A stretch of 22,908 bases of DNA from REEB48 sp964355085 (GTDB taxonomy: Bacteria; Patescibacteriota; Minisyncoccia; UBA6257; 02-FULL-45-10c). Positions 12,724 through 21,040 of the stretch are shown here, piece after piece. The DNA is taken from positions 1 through 22,908 of the forward strand of contig CAYHBW010000011.1 of the NCBI GenBank assembly GCA_964355085.1, given 5' to 3'. Below the pieces are notes generated by a model. The model was not told the origin of the DNA and did no database searches. It worked only from the letters and a program-made list of their open reading frames with translations. Every line of letters starts with the position of its first letter. Positions within the stretch are counted from its first letter, which is position 1. Made by a program: the position numbers and the translations under genes.

Positions 12724-13155
12724 ATGTTCATCGGAGAATATCAACATTCATTGGATCAGAAGGGAAGGGTCGCGGTGCCGGTCAAATTCCGGCTGTCTTT
12801 GGGTTCCGGCGCGATAGTAACCCGCGGACTTGATCATTGTCTTTTTGTTTTCGAGAAAACCGAATGGGAAAAGCTTGCCCAAAAACTTATCGCCATGCCG
12901 ATCGCCCAGTCCAATTCCCGCGCTTTCGCGCGTCTGATGCTCGCCGGCGCTATGGAAGTGGAAATGGATTCGCAGGGAAGAATTTTGCTCCCGGATTATC
13001 TGCGAAAATACGCCGGACTTTCAAAGTCGGCGGTGATCGCGGGTCTGTACAGCAGATTGGAAATCTGGGATGAGGAGAGTTGGAAGAAGTATAAGGAGAA
13101 AACCGAGGCGTCCGGCGATGATATCGCGGAAAAGCTTGGCGAGCTCGGTATATGA
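12724..13155 (+). CDS. mraZ: Transcriptional regulator MraZ
   Basis: MraZ is a ring-forming DNA-binding protein and the first gene of the division and cell wall cluster. It has two SpoVT/AbrB-like halves, each with the D-x-x-GR signature: DQKGRVAVP (11-19) and DSQGRILLP (about 82-90). Length 143 aa is normal. No Shine-Dalgarno site; the start follows a heptamer repeat and AAAAA. Its stop overlaps the rsmH start (ATGA). The periodic TGGGN array upstream is its likely operator. Confidence 0.95.
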   Translation: MFIGEYQHSLDQKGRVAVPVKFRLSLGSGAIVTRGLDHCLFVFEKTEWEKLAQKLIAMPIAQSNSRAFARLMLAGAMEVEMDSQGRILLPDYLRKYAGLSKSAVIAGLYSRLEIWDEESWKKYKEKTEASGDDIAEKLGELGI

Positions 13156-14030
13156 TTCACGAACCGGTTCTTTTAAAAGAGGTAGTGGGAGCACTCGATC
13201 CGAAAGAAGGGGATCTGGTCATTGATGGAACTGCCGGAGCCGGCGGGCATGCACGTGAGATATTAAAACGCATCGGTGCCGCCGGAAAGATGTTCCTGAT
13301 CGACTGGGATCCGCAGACGACTTCGGAGTTGGAAAAAGAAATGAGGAATTTTTCCAACGTCAAAGTCGTGAACGCAAGTTATTCGGAAATATCCGATTTG
13401 GCGGATAAATCGGAAATCCCGGAGGCGGACGGATTGCTTCTTGATTTGGGATTTTCATCCGATCAGCTTTTGAGGGGCCGGGGATTCAGTTTCCAGAAAA
13501 ACTCTGAAAGCGAGCCCCTGCTGATGACTTACAGCGACAGGCAGATTCCACTCAAGGACCTTCTCAAGAAGATGACGGTAAAAGAGATATTCGGAATCAT
13601 CCGGGATTACGGAGAAGAGCGGTATGCCCGGCAGATTGCGGAAGCGATATATGCGAATCGTCCGATCATCAATACGAGCGGTGATCTTTCCCGGATAGTT
13701 TCCGGAGCAGTCCCGGAGTCATACGGACAGGGACGGATCCATCCGGCCACCAGGACATTCCAGGCGTTCCGCATATATGCGAATGACGAATTGGGAAATC
13801 TCCGGAAAATCCTATCGGATATTCCGAAAATAATGAAAAAAGGCGGACGGGTGGCGATAATTTCATTTCATTCGCTGGAAGACGGGATAGTGAAGGAGGA
13901 ATTCCGCAGACTGGAGAAAGAAGGCGTGGGGGAGCGTATCAATAAAAAAACAATCATGGCGGGTCTTGAGGAGGTGGCGCGCAATCCGCGGGCCAGGTCG
14001 GCAAAACTTCGCGCATTAAAAATTTTATAA
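13152..14030 (+). CDS. rsmH: 16S rRNA (cytosine1402-N4)-methyltransferase
   Basis: RsmH uses SAM to methylate C1402 in the ribosomal P site. Seen are the SAM-binding DGTAGAGGHAREIL (about 25-38), DGLLLDLGFSSDQL, the family's GFSF, IHPATRTFQAFRI, and the C-terminal AIISFHSLEDGIVKEEFR with the conserved NPRARSAKLRALK tail. Length 292 aa is normal. The start overlaps the mraZ stop by 4 nt, which indicates coupling. Second gene of the dcw cluster. Confidence 0.96.
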   Translation: MIHEPVLLKEVVGALDPKEGDLVIDGTAGAGGHAREILKRIGAAGKMFLIDWDPQTTSELEKEMRNFSNVKVVNASYSEISDLADKSEIPEADGLLLDLGFSSDQLLRGRGFSFQKNSESEPLLMTYSDRQIPLKDLLKKMTVKEIFGIIRDYGEERYARQIAEAIYANRPIINTSGDLSRIVSGAVPESYGQGRIHPATRTFQAFRIYANDELGNLRKILSDIPKIMKKGGRVAIISFHSLEDGIVKEEFRRLEKEGVGERINKKTIMAGLEEVARNPRARSAKLRALKIL

Positions 14031-14034
14031 AAAA

Positions 14035-14337
14035 ATGACAATAATCGAACCTAACAAAAGCAATCTCTTTCAGGGAGTTTTTGCGTATTTCACCGGAATG
14101 CTTCTTTTTCTGGTGGTCTTGAGTATATATTTCTATAACCTAAACGTGAATCTGAAGTACAGCGTCAGCTTGCAGGAGAAGGCGATCCAGGAGCTTGAAG
14201 CTTCGAATGCCGATCTGCGCAATGAGATGTACCGCATATTGGATGTCCGGAATCTGACCGCCCTCATCCAGAAGCAGAATCTTATCCAGGACAAGAATCC
14301 TGATTATCTTGAGTACGCGATGCTGGTGAACAGATAA
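14035..14337 (+). CDS. ftsL: FtsL-like cell division protein
   Basis: A 100-aa bitopic protein: short cytoplasmic N-terminus, one membrane segment (about 17-35, AYFTGMLLFLVVLSIYFY), then a coiled coil (SLQEKAIQELEASNADLRNEMYRI). FtsL forms a complex with FtsB and FtsQ and activates FtsWI at the septum. Sequence similarity is low in this family, so the call rests on topology and on position between rsmH and ftsI. It starts 4 nt after rsmH. No Shine-Dalgarno; AAAAAA precedes the start. Confidence 0.75.
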   Translation: MTIIEPNKSNLFQGVFAYFTGMLLFLVVLSIYFYNLNVNLKYSVSLQEKAIQELEASNADLRNEMYRILDVRNLTALIQKQNLIQDKNPDYLEYAMLVNR

Positions 14338-14340
14338 TCT

Positions 14341-14459
14341 CACACATAACGAGGACAGTTCATATATTATCAACAATGAAAGTATTTAGTAACGATTTAA
14401 ATGAAAAGTTGAAAACTGTTAATCCGGGTTTGCGCAAAGCGCAGTCCTCGTTATGTGTG
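14341..14459 (+). repeat. Perfect 16-bp inverted repeat between ftsL and ftsI
   Basis: 14341-14356 (starting CACACATAACG) is the exact reverse complement of 14444-14459; with G-U pairs the stem reaches about 19 bp and touches the ftsI start at 14462. It begins 3 nt after the ftsL stop and encloses most of a 29-codon ORF. Confidence 0.85.
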
Positions 14460-14465
14460 GGATGA
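14376..14465 (+). CDS. Possible 29-aa leader peptide coupled to ftsI
   Basis: ATG 14376 opens a 29-codon frame (MKVFSNDLNEKLKTVNPG...) that stops at TGA 14463-14465, overlapping the ftsI ATG (ATGA). Ribosomes finishing it would open the right arm of the inverted repeat and could reinitiate on ftsI. No Shine-Dalgarno is seen and the peptide is not recognised. It could be the coding trace of a small insertion. Confidence 0.35.
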   Translation: MKVFSNDLNEKLKTVNPGLRKAQSSLCVG

Positions 14466-16090
14466 AAAGATTCAGACTTTCAATAATTTTATTTTCGTTC
14501 ACTTTTCTTTATCTGGCGCTAGTCGGGAACATATACCAGCTTCAGATAAAAAACGGCGGTCAGTATGCCGCCAGAGTCGCCGCGCAAAAGGCCGGTCTTT
14601 TGGCTCCTAAAAGGGGCAATATCTATTTCACTGACCGCAACGGCAATTCCATAGCCGCCGCAATGACCAAGGAATACCCGGCCATTTTTGCGGTTCCGAA
14701 GGATATTGACGATCCGGCGCATTACGCTTCCGTGCTTTCTCCGATACTTTCGATAGGAGAGGAAAAGCTTATCGGATATTTCAACAAGCCGGATGATGAG
14801 TACGAGCTTCTCATCCGCAAGGCGACCGCTGATCAGGTTTCGCTGATCCGCGATCTGAAAATGAAAGGTATTTACATCGAAGAAGAAAATTACCGGTACT
14901 ATCCGCTGGCGAATCTGGCTTCGCATCTCATCGGATTCGTCGCTCCGACTGAAGACAAAAATTATCCGACCGGACGTTACGGCTTGGAGCTTAATTTTGA
15001 AGACCTTCTTTCCGGTGCTCCCGGGAGGATGGAGGATAATCGGATCATCGATGCGATTCCCGGTGAAAAAATTTCACTGACGATAGACGCCAATATTCAG
15101 ACCCGCGCCGAAGAGATTCTTCAGAATCTTATGCAGAAATATGACGCGGAAAAAGGCATGGTCATAGTCCAGGAGCCGGAAACCGGGAAGATCCTGGCGA
15201 TGGGAGGGTATCCGAATTTCGACCCGAATAATTATGCCGATTCCGGTCTGGGCAGTTATCTTAATACGAACGTCCAGGCGATCTATGAGCCGGGTTCTGT
15301 CATGAAGGTCATAACGATGGCCTCCGGAATTGACGCCGGGAAATTCACTCCGGACACCGTTTTTTTCGATTCTGGTTCGCTGACTTTGGACGGCCGCACC
15401 ATCAAGAACTGGGATCTCAAGGCATACGGCAAAGTTACGATGACGGAAATCATCGAGCATTCCCTGAATACCGGAGCGGCATACGCGGAGAAACTTATCG
15501 GTCCGGATCTTTTCTATAATTATCTGGTCAAATTCGGATTTGGACAAAAGACCGGCATAGCGCTTCCCGGAGAACTCAACGGAAGCCTGGAAAATCTGAA
15601 AAAGAGTTTCCGGGAGATAAATTTCGCGACCGCCGCTTTCGGCCAGGGCGTTTCGGTCACTCCGATTCAGATGATCAATGCTTTTTCCGCCATCGCCAAC
15701 GGCGGAAATCTGATGAGGCCTTATATTCGGCAGAGCGATGAACCGCTTCTGATCCACAGGGTCATTTCAGAGGATGCGGCCAGGCAGGCGACGGGCATGA
15801 TGGTTTCCGCCGTGAAGAAGGCGCAGATCGCCCAGATTCCTAAATTCGATATCGCCGGAAAAACCGGAACGGCGCAGATTCCGGATTTCAAGCGCGGAGG
15901 TTATTCGGATGAGTTCATCCATAACTATATCGGATTCGCCCCGGCTTATAATCCGAAATTCACCGTATTCATCCGCATCGATAAACCGAAAGGGGCGCCG
16001 CTCGCCGGATTGACGGTCGTCCCGGCTTTTAGGGAACTTGCGGAGTTCATCTTGAATTATTACAATATTCCTCCGGATCACTTAGAATAG
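14462..16090 (+). CDS. ftsI: Penicillin-binding protein, FtsI/PBP2-type transpeptidase
   Basis: A class B PBP that cross-links septal peptidoglycan. It has an N-terminal membrane anchor (about 5-22, LSIILFSFTFLYLALVGN), a pedestal domain, and the transpeptidase domain with SVMK (S279, K282), SLN (334-336) and KTGT (467-470). Length is 542 aa from ATG 14462. ATG 14453, nine nt earlier, lies inside the inverted-repeat stem, so 14462 is preferred. PASTA domains are absent. It is the dcw-cluster FtsI by position, after ftsL and before murF. Confidence 0.93.
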   Translation: MKRFRLSIILFSFTFLYLALVGNIYQLQIKNGGQYAARVAAQKAGLLAPKRGNIYFTDRNGNSIAAAMTKEYPAIFAVPKDIDDPAHYASVLSPILSIGEEKLIGYFNKPDDEYELLIRKATADQVSLIRDLKMKGIYIEEENYRYYPLANLASHLIGFVAPTEDKNYPTGRYGLELNFEDLLSGAPGRMEDNRIIDAIPGEKISLTIDANIQTRAEEILQNLMQKYDAEKGMVIVQEPETGKILAMGGYPNFDPNNYADSGLGSYLNTNVQAIYEPGSVMKVITMASGIDAGKFTPDTVFFDSGSLTLDGRTIKNWDLKAYGKVTMTEIIEHSLNTGAAYAEKLIGPDLFYNYLVKFGFGQKTGIALPGELNGSLENLKKSFREINFATAAFGQGVSVTPIQMINAFSAIANGGNLMRPYIRQSDEPLLIHRVISEDAARQATGMMVSAVKKAQIAQIPKFDIAGKTGTAQIPDFKRGGYSDEFIHNYIGFAPAYNPKFTVFIRIDKPKGAPLAGLTVVPAFRELAEFILNYYNIPPDHLE

Positions 16091-16102
16091 TTTTCTGGTT
16101 TT

Positions 16103-16138
16103 AGTGGTTAGGTTTTAGAAAATTTCTAACTAATCACT
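16103..16138 (+). repeat. Inverted repeat of TTAG/CTAA words before murF
   Basis: AGTGGTTAGG...TTTTAGAAA pairs with TTTCTAACTAATCACT. It is similar in makeup to the repeats before rplJ and mraZ and ends 12 nt before the murF start. Confidence 0.55.
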
Positions 16139-16150
16139 GATATATCCAAC

Positions 16151-17386
16151 ATGAGCAGAGAAAATCTTAAAAAACTTCATCAGAATCTCATCCGCCGGCT
16201 TGCGGTCTGGACTATCCGCAAATATCAACCGGGCGTCATTGCCGTAACCGGAAGCGTCGGGAAAACCTCCACAAAAGAAGCCATATATTCTACGCTCTCT
16301 CCGTATCGTCATGTCCGCGCCAACCGGAAGAATTTTAACAACGAATTGGGAGTACCAATGACAATCCTCGGAGATTATCCGGAAATCGGAGGAAAATTAT
16401 TCTGGATCAAAGTGATTTTCATGGCAGTTTTCCGCCTGATATTCCGCCTGCGGTATCCGGAACTTCTGATTTTGGAATACGGAGTGGATAAACCGGGGGA
16501 TATGAAGTATCTTCTCGATATCGCGCGTCCGCAGATCGGAGTTATCACCGCCATCGGCGAGATTCCGGTGCATGTGGAATTTTTCAGCGGACCTGAAGCG
16601 CTCGCCCGCGAGAAATCCAAAATAATAGAAAATCTTCCGTCCACCGGCTTCGCAGTTTTGAATTCTGATGACGACGCGGTTTATGAAATGAGGGAAAGGA
16701 CCCGCGCGCATATCATGTCATATGGTTTCGGAGAGGGCGCGGATATTAGGATTACCAATTACGAAGTTCGCATGGACGGGGCAAGTCCAGCCGGAATTTC
16801 TTTCAAGCTGAATTATGGAGGCAGCTTTGTGCCGATTCGCTTGGATGGCTGCTTTGGAAAGGCGCAGGCCTATGCCGCCGCGGCCGCAGCTTGCCTCGGG
16901 ATAGCTTATCAGCTCAATCTGGTGAAAATAGCCGAGGCCTTGTCGGAATTCAAAGCTCCGGCCGGGAGAGGTAAGCTGATTTCAGGAGTTAAGGAGACTT
17001 TTATTCTGGATGACGCTTATAACGCATCTCCGCTTTCCATGCGGGCGGCGATAGATACTGCCGAGCATCTGAAAGCCAGGCGGAAAGTCGCCGTGCTCGG
17101 CGATATGCTTGAAATCGGAAAATATACAATTGAGGCGCACGAGGAAATAGGCCGATTGATCCCGGGAACATTCGACATTTTGTTTACTGTCGGATCGCGC
17201 GCCAAGTTCATCGCCGAAGCGGCTGAAAAAGAAGGCATGGATAAAAAGAAAATCCATTCATTTGAGACCGCTGAAGAAGCGGGCTTGGAGGTGCAGAAAA
17301 TAATCAGGAAAGGCGACCTGATTTTGATCAAAGCTTCGCACTCGATCGGCCTTGATCGGATAGTCGAGGAGATCCGGAAACAGTAG
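16151..17386 (+). CDS. murF: MurF-type UDP-MurNAc-pentapeptide synthetase, lacking the N-terminal domain
   Basis: MurF adds D-Ala-D-Ala to the UDP-MurNAc tripeptide. Seen are the ATP loop GSVGKTSTK (34-42), the NFNNELGVPMTIL segment typical of MurF, the acidic LEYGVDKPGDM, the DAYNASP motif with LDDAYNASPLSMRAA, the AVLGDMLEIG block of the C-terminal domain and KASHSIGLDRIVEEI at the end. At 411 aa it is shorter than usual (about 450): the protein begins almost directly at the central ATPase domain, so the N-terminal UDP-MurNAc-binding domain is missing or supplied otherwise. Last dcw gene here. Confidence 0.9.
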   Translation: MSRENLKKLHQNLIRRLAVWTIRKYQPGVIAVTGSVGKTSTKEAIYSTLSPYRHVRANRKNFNNELGVPMTILGDYPEIGGKLFWIKVIFMAVFRLIFRLRYPELLILEYGVDKPGDMKYLLDIARPQIGVITAIGEIPVHVEFFSGPEALAREKSKIIENLPSTGFAVLNSDDDAVYEMRERTRAHIMSYGFGEGADIRITNYEVRMDGASPAGISFKLNYGGSFVPIRLDGCFGKAQAYAAAAAACLGIAYQLNLVKIAEALSEFKAPAGRGKLISGVKETFILDDAYNASPLSMRAAIDTAEHLKARRKVAVLGDMLEIGKYTIEAHEEIGRLIPGTFDILFTVGSRAKFIAEAAEKEGMDKKKIHSFETAEEAGLEVQKIIRKGDLILIKASHSIGLDRIVEEIRKQ

Positions 17387-17409
17387 TTCGGCATGCCCAC
17401 TGTAAATTA

Positions 17410-17438
17410 TTGATTCTTTTTATTTTCGGCCTTATAAT
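17410..17438 (+). promoter_or_regulatory. Promoter of tRNA-Glu
   Basis: TTGATT (17410-17415), 17-nt spacer, perfect TATAAT (17433-17438). The start falls about 5 nt before the tRNA. Confidence 0.75.
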
Positions 17439-17449
17439 CTATTTGTACT

Positions 17450-17520
17450 GGCCCTATCGTCTAGTGGCAGGACACCGCCTTCTCAAGGCGAGAACAGGAG
17501 TTCGATTCTCCTTAGGGCTA
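17450..17520 (+). tRNA. tRNA-Glu (CTC), integration site of the 4.85-kb element
   Basis: Acceptor GGCCCTA pairs with TAGGGCT (17513-17519), first pair G-U. Anticodon loop TTCTCAA gives CTC. The D-region CGTCTAGTGGCAGGACACCG is typical of tRNA-Glu. The T-loop is TTCGATT and the discriminator is A, followed by CCA (17521-17523), encoded or by chance. Its 3' half doubles as the left copy of the element's direct repeat and as the antisense end of the recombinase gene. Confidence 0.93.
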
Positions 17521-19036
17521 CCAAAGGTTCTTTTTCTTCGTTGCTAGTCGGTTTTAGCTTGAAAATACAGGCTAATTCCGGGGTTTTAATACCCGGATAC
17601 ATATAGACCAAATTTTTAGGGAATAAGATAGATCTCAAAACTCTCAGTTCATTTACCTCTAAGCTCTGCCAGTTTTCAGGTAGGCTCCTCAAGAGTTCAA
17701 ATGCAAAGTCAATCGCAGCGTCAACATTGAAATCAGCAAACCCAGTTTCCATTTTAGACATCTCTAGCTCCAGAATATGCGAAGAGAGTCTTTCTCTTTC
17801 CTTTTTAAACTCTTCATCGGACATAATATCCTTATCCCTTAGCTTTAGGTCCAATAGCGACTGCCTCTGGTCTTTTAATTTGTCGATTTCTGACTCTACT
17901 CTTTTGTTATTACTAATTATTGACCGAGCCTCCGTTTTATAGGCTAATTTAATAGCCTCCCTTAGAATGCTAATTTCTTTATTTTCCATACGTAATTTAG
18001 TCAAAAACTCTGTGAAGTTATCCTCTAACTCTTTTTTACGAATAGATCTTTTTTGGGGACAGTCAGTATATATGCATCCATAATACGGATGCCTTTTTTT
18101 AGTTTTGCTAGTTACCCAGCCACCACTTAAGTTACGCTCACATCCATTACACTGGATTCCCCTAAGGGGAAAATCAGGATTATCTCGATTCCTTGGTAGC
18201 TTTCGAGAATCAGACTTTTCCCCATTTAGAATTCTTTGTGCTCTGGAGAATAACTCTTCCGAAATAATTGGCGCATGCTTCCCAAGTATGGATATATCCC
18301 ATTTCGGAACCTCAATTTTTCCATAGTAAATGGGATTTTTAAGGATTTTAGCAACACGCTGAGAATATACTTTTTTATTATGTTTAGTTTTAAGCCCTAA
18401 TTTATTTACCAGTCCTGCGACGTCCTTAAAAGAATATATACCTTTAGCATATTCCTCAAAGATAGTTTTTATCCAAATGGATTTTTCCGGGTGGGGTTCC
18501 ATAATTTTATTTCCCATCGAATCAGTTATATTTCTATATCCGAGGGGAGCCCCGAAACTATACAGTCCATTACGTAATCGAGTTTTCATTCCCTCTGCTG
18601 TTCTCGATGCCCTTATTGAATTATCAAATTCAGAAATAGCAGATAGGATCCCCCCAGTTAATTTTCCTAGAGGTGTATCGTCAATTGGCTCAGTGGCAGA
18701 TCTTAATTCTACGCCCAGTTTCGAAAAGATAACTCTCAAGGCATAGTAATCCTCATTATTTCTGGAAAGTCTATCAACTTTGTAAACTACTATCTTCCCA
18801 ATTTTTTTACGATGTCTCTCAGTATATCTCAACAGCTTCTGGAGCTCGGTTCTATCCGCTGTTTTAGCCGATTCCCCCTCTTCTCTAAATATTGCTAAGA
18901 CAGTAAGAGTATTTCTTTCAGCATACGCACGACATATTTTCTCCTGGCTCTCCAGGCTGAAGCCATCAAGTTGTTCTTTAGAAGAGACCCTCGTATAGAT
19001 AATAGCTGTCTGAATGTTATGATTGTCGTTTTTCAT
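17483..19036 (-). CDS. Large serine recombinase (integrase)
   Basis: Site-specific recombinase that moves its element by a serine-linked strand exchange. The N-terminal resolvase domain has IIYTRVSSKEQ with the catalytic Ser18, and YKVDRLSRN. The recombinase domain follows (about 165-280, GAPLGYRN ... NPIYYGKIEVP). A zinc ribbon comes next (CNGC ... CIYTDC, two Cys pairs), then a long coiled coil (about 355-450). At 517 aa it is of the large type. The stop codon TCA (plus strand 17483-17485) is the first triplet of the duplicated tRNA segment, so the last 12 or so residues (ending RIELLFSP) are the tRNA antisense. No Shine-Dalgarno site is visible. Confidence 0.93.
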   Translation of the reverse strand: MKNDNHNIQTAIIYTRVSSKEQLDGFSLESQEKICRAYAERNTLTVLAIFREEGESAKTADRTELQKLLRYTERHRKKIGKIVVYKVDRLSRNNEDYYALRVIFSKLGVELRSATEPIDDTPLGKLTGGILSAISEFDNSIRASRTAEGMKTRLRNGLYSFGAPLGYRNITDSMGNKIMEPHPEKSIWIKTIFEEYAKGIYSFKDVAGLVNKLGLKTKHNKKVYSQRVAKILKNPIYYGKIEVPKWDISILGKHAPIISEELFSRAQRILNGEKSDSRKLPRNRDNPDFPLRGIQCNGCERNLSGGWVTSKTKKRHPYYGCIYTDCPQKRSIRKKELEDNFTEFLTKLRMENKEISILREAIKLAYKTEARSIISNNKRVESEIDKLKDQRQSLLDLKLRDKDIMSDEEFKKERERLSSHILELEMSKMETGFADFNVDAAIDFAFELLRSLPENWQSLEVNELRVLRSILFPKNLVYMYPGIKTPELACIFKLKPTSNEEKEPLVALRRIELLFSP

Positions 19037-19144
19037 TTAAGTAATAACTTAATTTATCTTAGTGAAGTAAGTAAACCTCCGAAATACATAAAAGCAAAAT
19101 CCTAACTTTTCCTAAGCTCTGTAATTCGTGGTTTCAGCGCTTAA

Positions 19145-19360
19145 TCATCCGGGAGGGGAGGGATTCTCTGTTTTCTCTTGGAAGTCTGGTATAAACACAG
19201 TTTTATTAGGTTTTATTAGGTCCTTTACGGCTAATCTGACCATCCAAAGACCTAATTCCATAAATTGGCGAGCGCGTAAAGAAACAACCTCTTCATCCAG
19301 GCCTGGGTATTCTTTTCTGATTATTTTTTCTAATACTTCAATTTTTTCTATCTGGGCCAT
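19145..19360 (-). CDS. Small hypothetical protein of the element (71 aa)
   Basis: Family not recognised. The frame opens at 19435, but the first 25 residues look non-coding and fall in a hairpin region, so Met at 19360 is chosen; GGAAG lies about 10 nt upstream. The protein is helical (IEKIEVLEKIIRKEYPGLDEEVV, then RQFMELGLWMVRLAVKDLI) and ends in a proline-rich tail (PSPPG). It sits directly upstream of the recombinase on the same strand, where recombination directionality factors are sometimes found, but nothing else supports that role. Confidence 0.5.
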   Translation of the reverse strand: MAQIEKIEVLEKIIRKEYPGLDEEVVSLRARQFMELGLWMVRLAVKDLIKPNKTVFIPDFQEKTENPSPPG

Positions 19361-19398
19361 AAAAATACGGCTTCCATACAGAGCGCCAAAATAAAAAG

Positions 19399-19521
19399 GG
19401 GCTGATGCACAAAAGCAATTAAACGAGTAATTCATTTAACTACTTTTAGGTATCAGCCCTAGATATTGTTAATAGCGATCAGTTCTCATTTCCTTGCCAT
19501 TTTAAGCTTGGAACAATATCT
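19399..19521. repeat. Two inverted repeats in the element's intergenic region
   Basis: GGGCTGAT (19399-19406) with ATCAGCCC (19452-19459), and AGATATTGTT (19461-19470) with AACAATATCT (19512-19521). They lie ahead of the 71-aa gene on the minus strand and may be regulatory or recombinase-related. The rest of 19522-19640 shows nothing I can name. Confidence 0.5.
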
Positions 19522-19640
19522 ACCTGAGACGTCCTCGGCGAAGCTCTGGACTGTCAAAAAGTTTATTTATTAAGTTGTTAAGTTAAGCATGCCGGATTAC
19601 TAGTAAAAAAGCAAGAATAGGTAAATCTGTGGAAATTTTT

Positions 19641-20264
19641 TTAATAATATTTTTTACGATATTTAGAAATTTCTAATACAATCTCTTCGCTTAGATTAAT
19701 CAAGTCCACTAAATACCTATCATTCAAAATGATTAAATTATCCTTGTCCAATCGGAAGGAGCGAGGGCTCTCTTTTAAATATTTTTCAATTTTCACTATA
19801 TCGCTGCTTGAAATATAGTTATTCTTATGAACTATCGAATTTCTGATGGTCGTTGCGATGTCCAACTTCATTCTTAGTGATTCATCAGCTAAGAATTTTT
19901 TCTTTAATAACCGCTCTATATAGCGTATCTCGTTTCCCTTAACGTCCCGGTGCCCAAATAGCTGTCCTTTATTCTTTTGCAAAACGTCGCATAGCGAGAT
20001 TAGCTGAGTTTCTATAAAGCTAAAAAGTGAAATAACAAAAGAGCTATATAAGATATTACGGATTTCATATCGAGCATAGTTAATTTCCGCAAGATCATTT
20101 TCCTTCAACTCTTTTTGCTCGTTCTCTAAAAATTCACTTCCCTTATTAAACTTGCCTACTTTTATAGCAAAATCATTACCATACGTCCTAATGCTTATTT
20201 GAATTGATTCTAAATAATCTCGAAAAAATTTCCTATTAAAATCATTACTGAACGATATGCGCAT
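19641..20264 (-). CDS. HEPN-like protein, candidate RNase effector (207 aa)
   Basis: An all-helical protein with RNSIVH (R141, N142, H146), the RN-x3-H motif of HEPN domains. Catalytic HEPN proteins cut RNA as dimers and are common in toxins and anti-phage systems; the motif is short, so the call is tentative. Other helices: YEIRNILYSSFVISLFSFIETQLISL (about 66-91), a pattern seen in many HEPN families ahead of the catalytic motif. It begins 6 nt after the membrane-protein gene, which indicates an operon. AT-rich. It has no signal peptide. Confidence 0.65.
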   Translation of the reverse strand: MRISFSNDFNRKFFRDYLESIQISIRTYGNDFAIKVGKFNKGSEFLENEQKELKENDLAEINYARYEIRNILYSSFVISLFSFIETQLISLCDVLQKNKGQLFGHRDVKGNEIRYIERLLKKKFLADESLRMKLDIATTIRNSIVHKNNYISSSDIVKIEKYLKESPRSFRLDKDNLIILNDRYLVDLINLSEEIVLEISKYRKKYY

Positions 20265-20270
20265 ATTAGC

Positions 20271-20903
20271 TTAGTTGCTTCGTTTCCTAACTAATTCAAA
20301 AGAAGTTAATAAGCTTACCATGACCACCATCCATCCCATAAAAATAAAGATAAATTTAGTAACTAATTCAGTATTAGATATTGAATATGTAATTAGCGAT
20401 TCGTTAACCTTAACAGAGGTCTCAGAATCGTACTCCCTTACAGTAAGAGTCACTTCGTCTATTGGTTTTAGTGAAAAGGTGGAGCAGTCTTCTTTTTTAG
20501 CCGGCACATAAAGTTGCTCCTTCATTGTATCTTGATAGGTAATCTCTATTTGCATTGATCCAGCCTCAGGAACTTTTTTAGATGGTAGTAAAACCTCTAT
20601 TTCATCGTTAGATATCTTATTATTATTTTGTAAACAAATTTTAAATGAATTTAATGTCAGTGAGCTTCCGTAAAGATACTCTAATGACTTTGACATGGGA
20701 GACTCTGTTGGATTAAAAATTGGAAACGATGCCCCAACTTCAGAATTTCCCAATGGAAAAGTTCTTGGTGTCCAAAGTTGTGGACTTAATAAGTATAGGG
20801 ATAAAATAAATGGAATCAGTAAAAAATAAACAATCCAAATAATAACAGCAGCCCAACTTGCTCGTTGACCTAATATTTCTCGTGATGGCTTATTAGTAGA
20901 CAT
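20271..20903 (-). CDS. Two-TM membrane protein, first gene of the HEPN operon (210 aa)
   Basis: Family not recognised. It has an N-terminal membrane segment (about 17-38, WAAVIIWIVYFLLIPFILSLYL) and a C-terminal one (about 183-202, FIFIFMGWMVVMVSLLTSF) with some 140 residues between, rich in beta-type sequence and probably outside the cell. A short basic tail (ELVRKRSN) ends it. TTGATA and GATAAT, 15 nt apart, lie upstream on the minus strand, with the transcript start very near the ATG. Encoded with the HEPN-like protein, it could sense a signal at the membrane or anchor the partner (inference). Confidence 0.65.
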   Translation of the reverse strand: MSTNKPSREILGQRASWAAVIIWIVYFLLIPFILSLYLLSPQLWTPRTFPLGNSEVGASFPIFNPTESPMSKSLEYLYGSSLTLNSFKICLQNNNKISNDEIEVLLPSKKVPEAGSMQIEITYQDTMKEQLYVPAKKEDCSTFSLKPIDEVTLTVREYDSETSVKVNESLITYSISNTELVTKFIFIFMGWMVVMVSLLTSFELVRKRSN

Positions 20904-21040
20904 ATTTCATAGATTATCTCTTCTTGTCTGGTATATCAAGCAAGTTTTAAGTTTAGGCAATCAAAAAAATAAATGATATTATGTAGTTAACAACTTAATC
21001 GCCTAACCTCTATAGATTCTCTGTGGAGCATGGCATAAAA

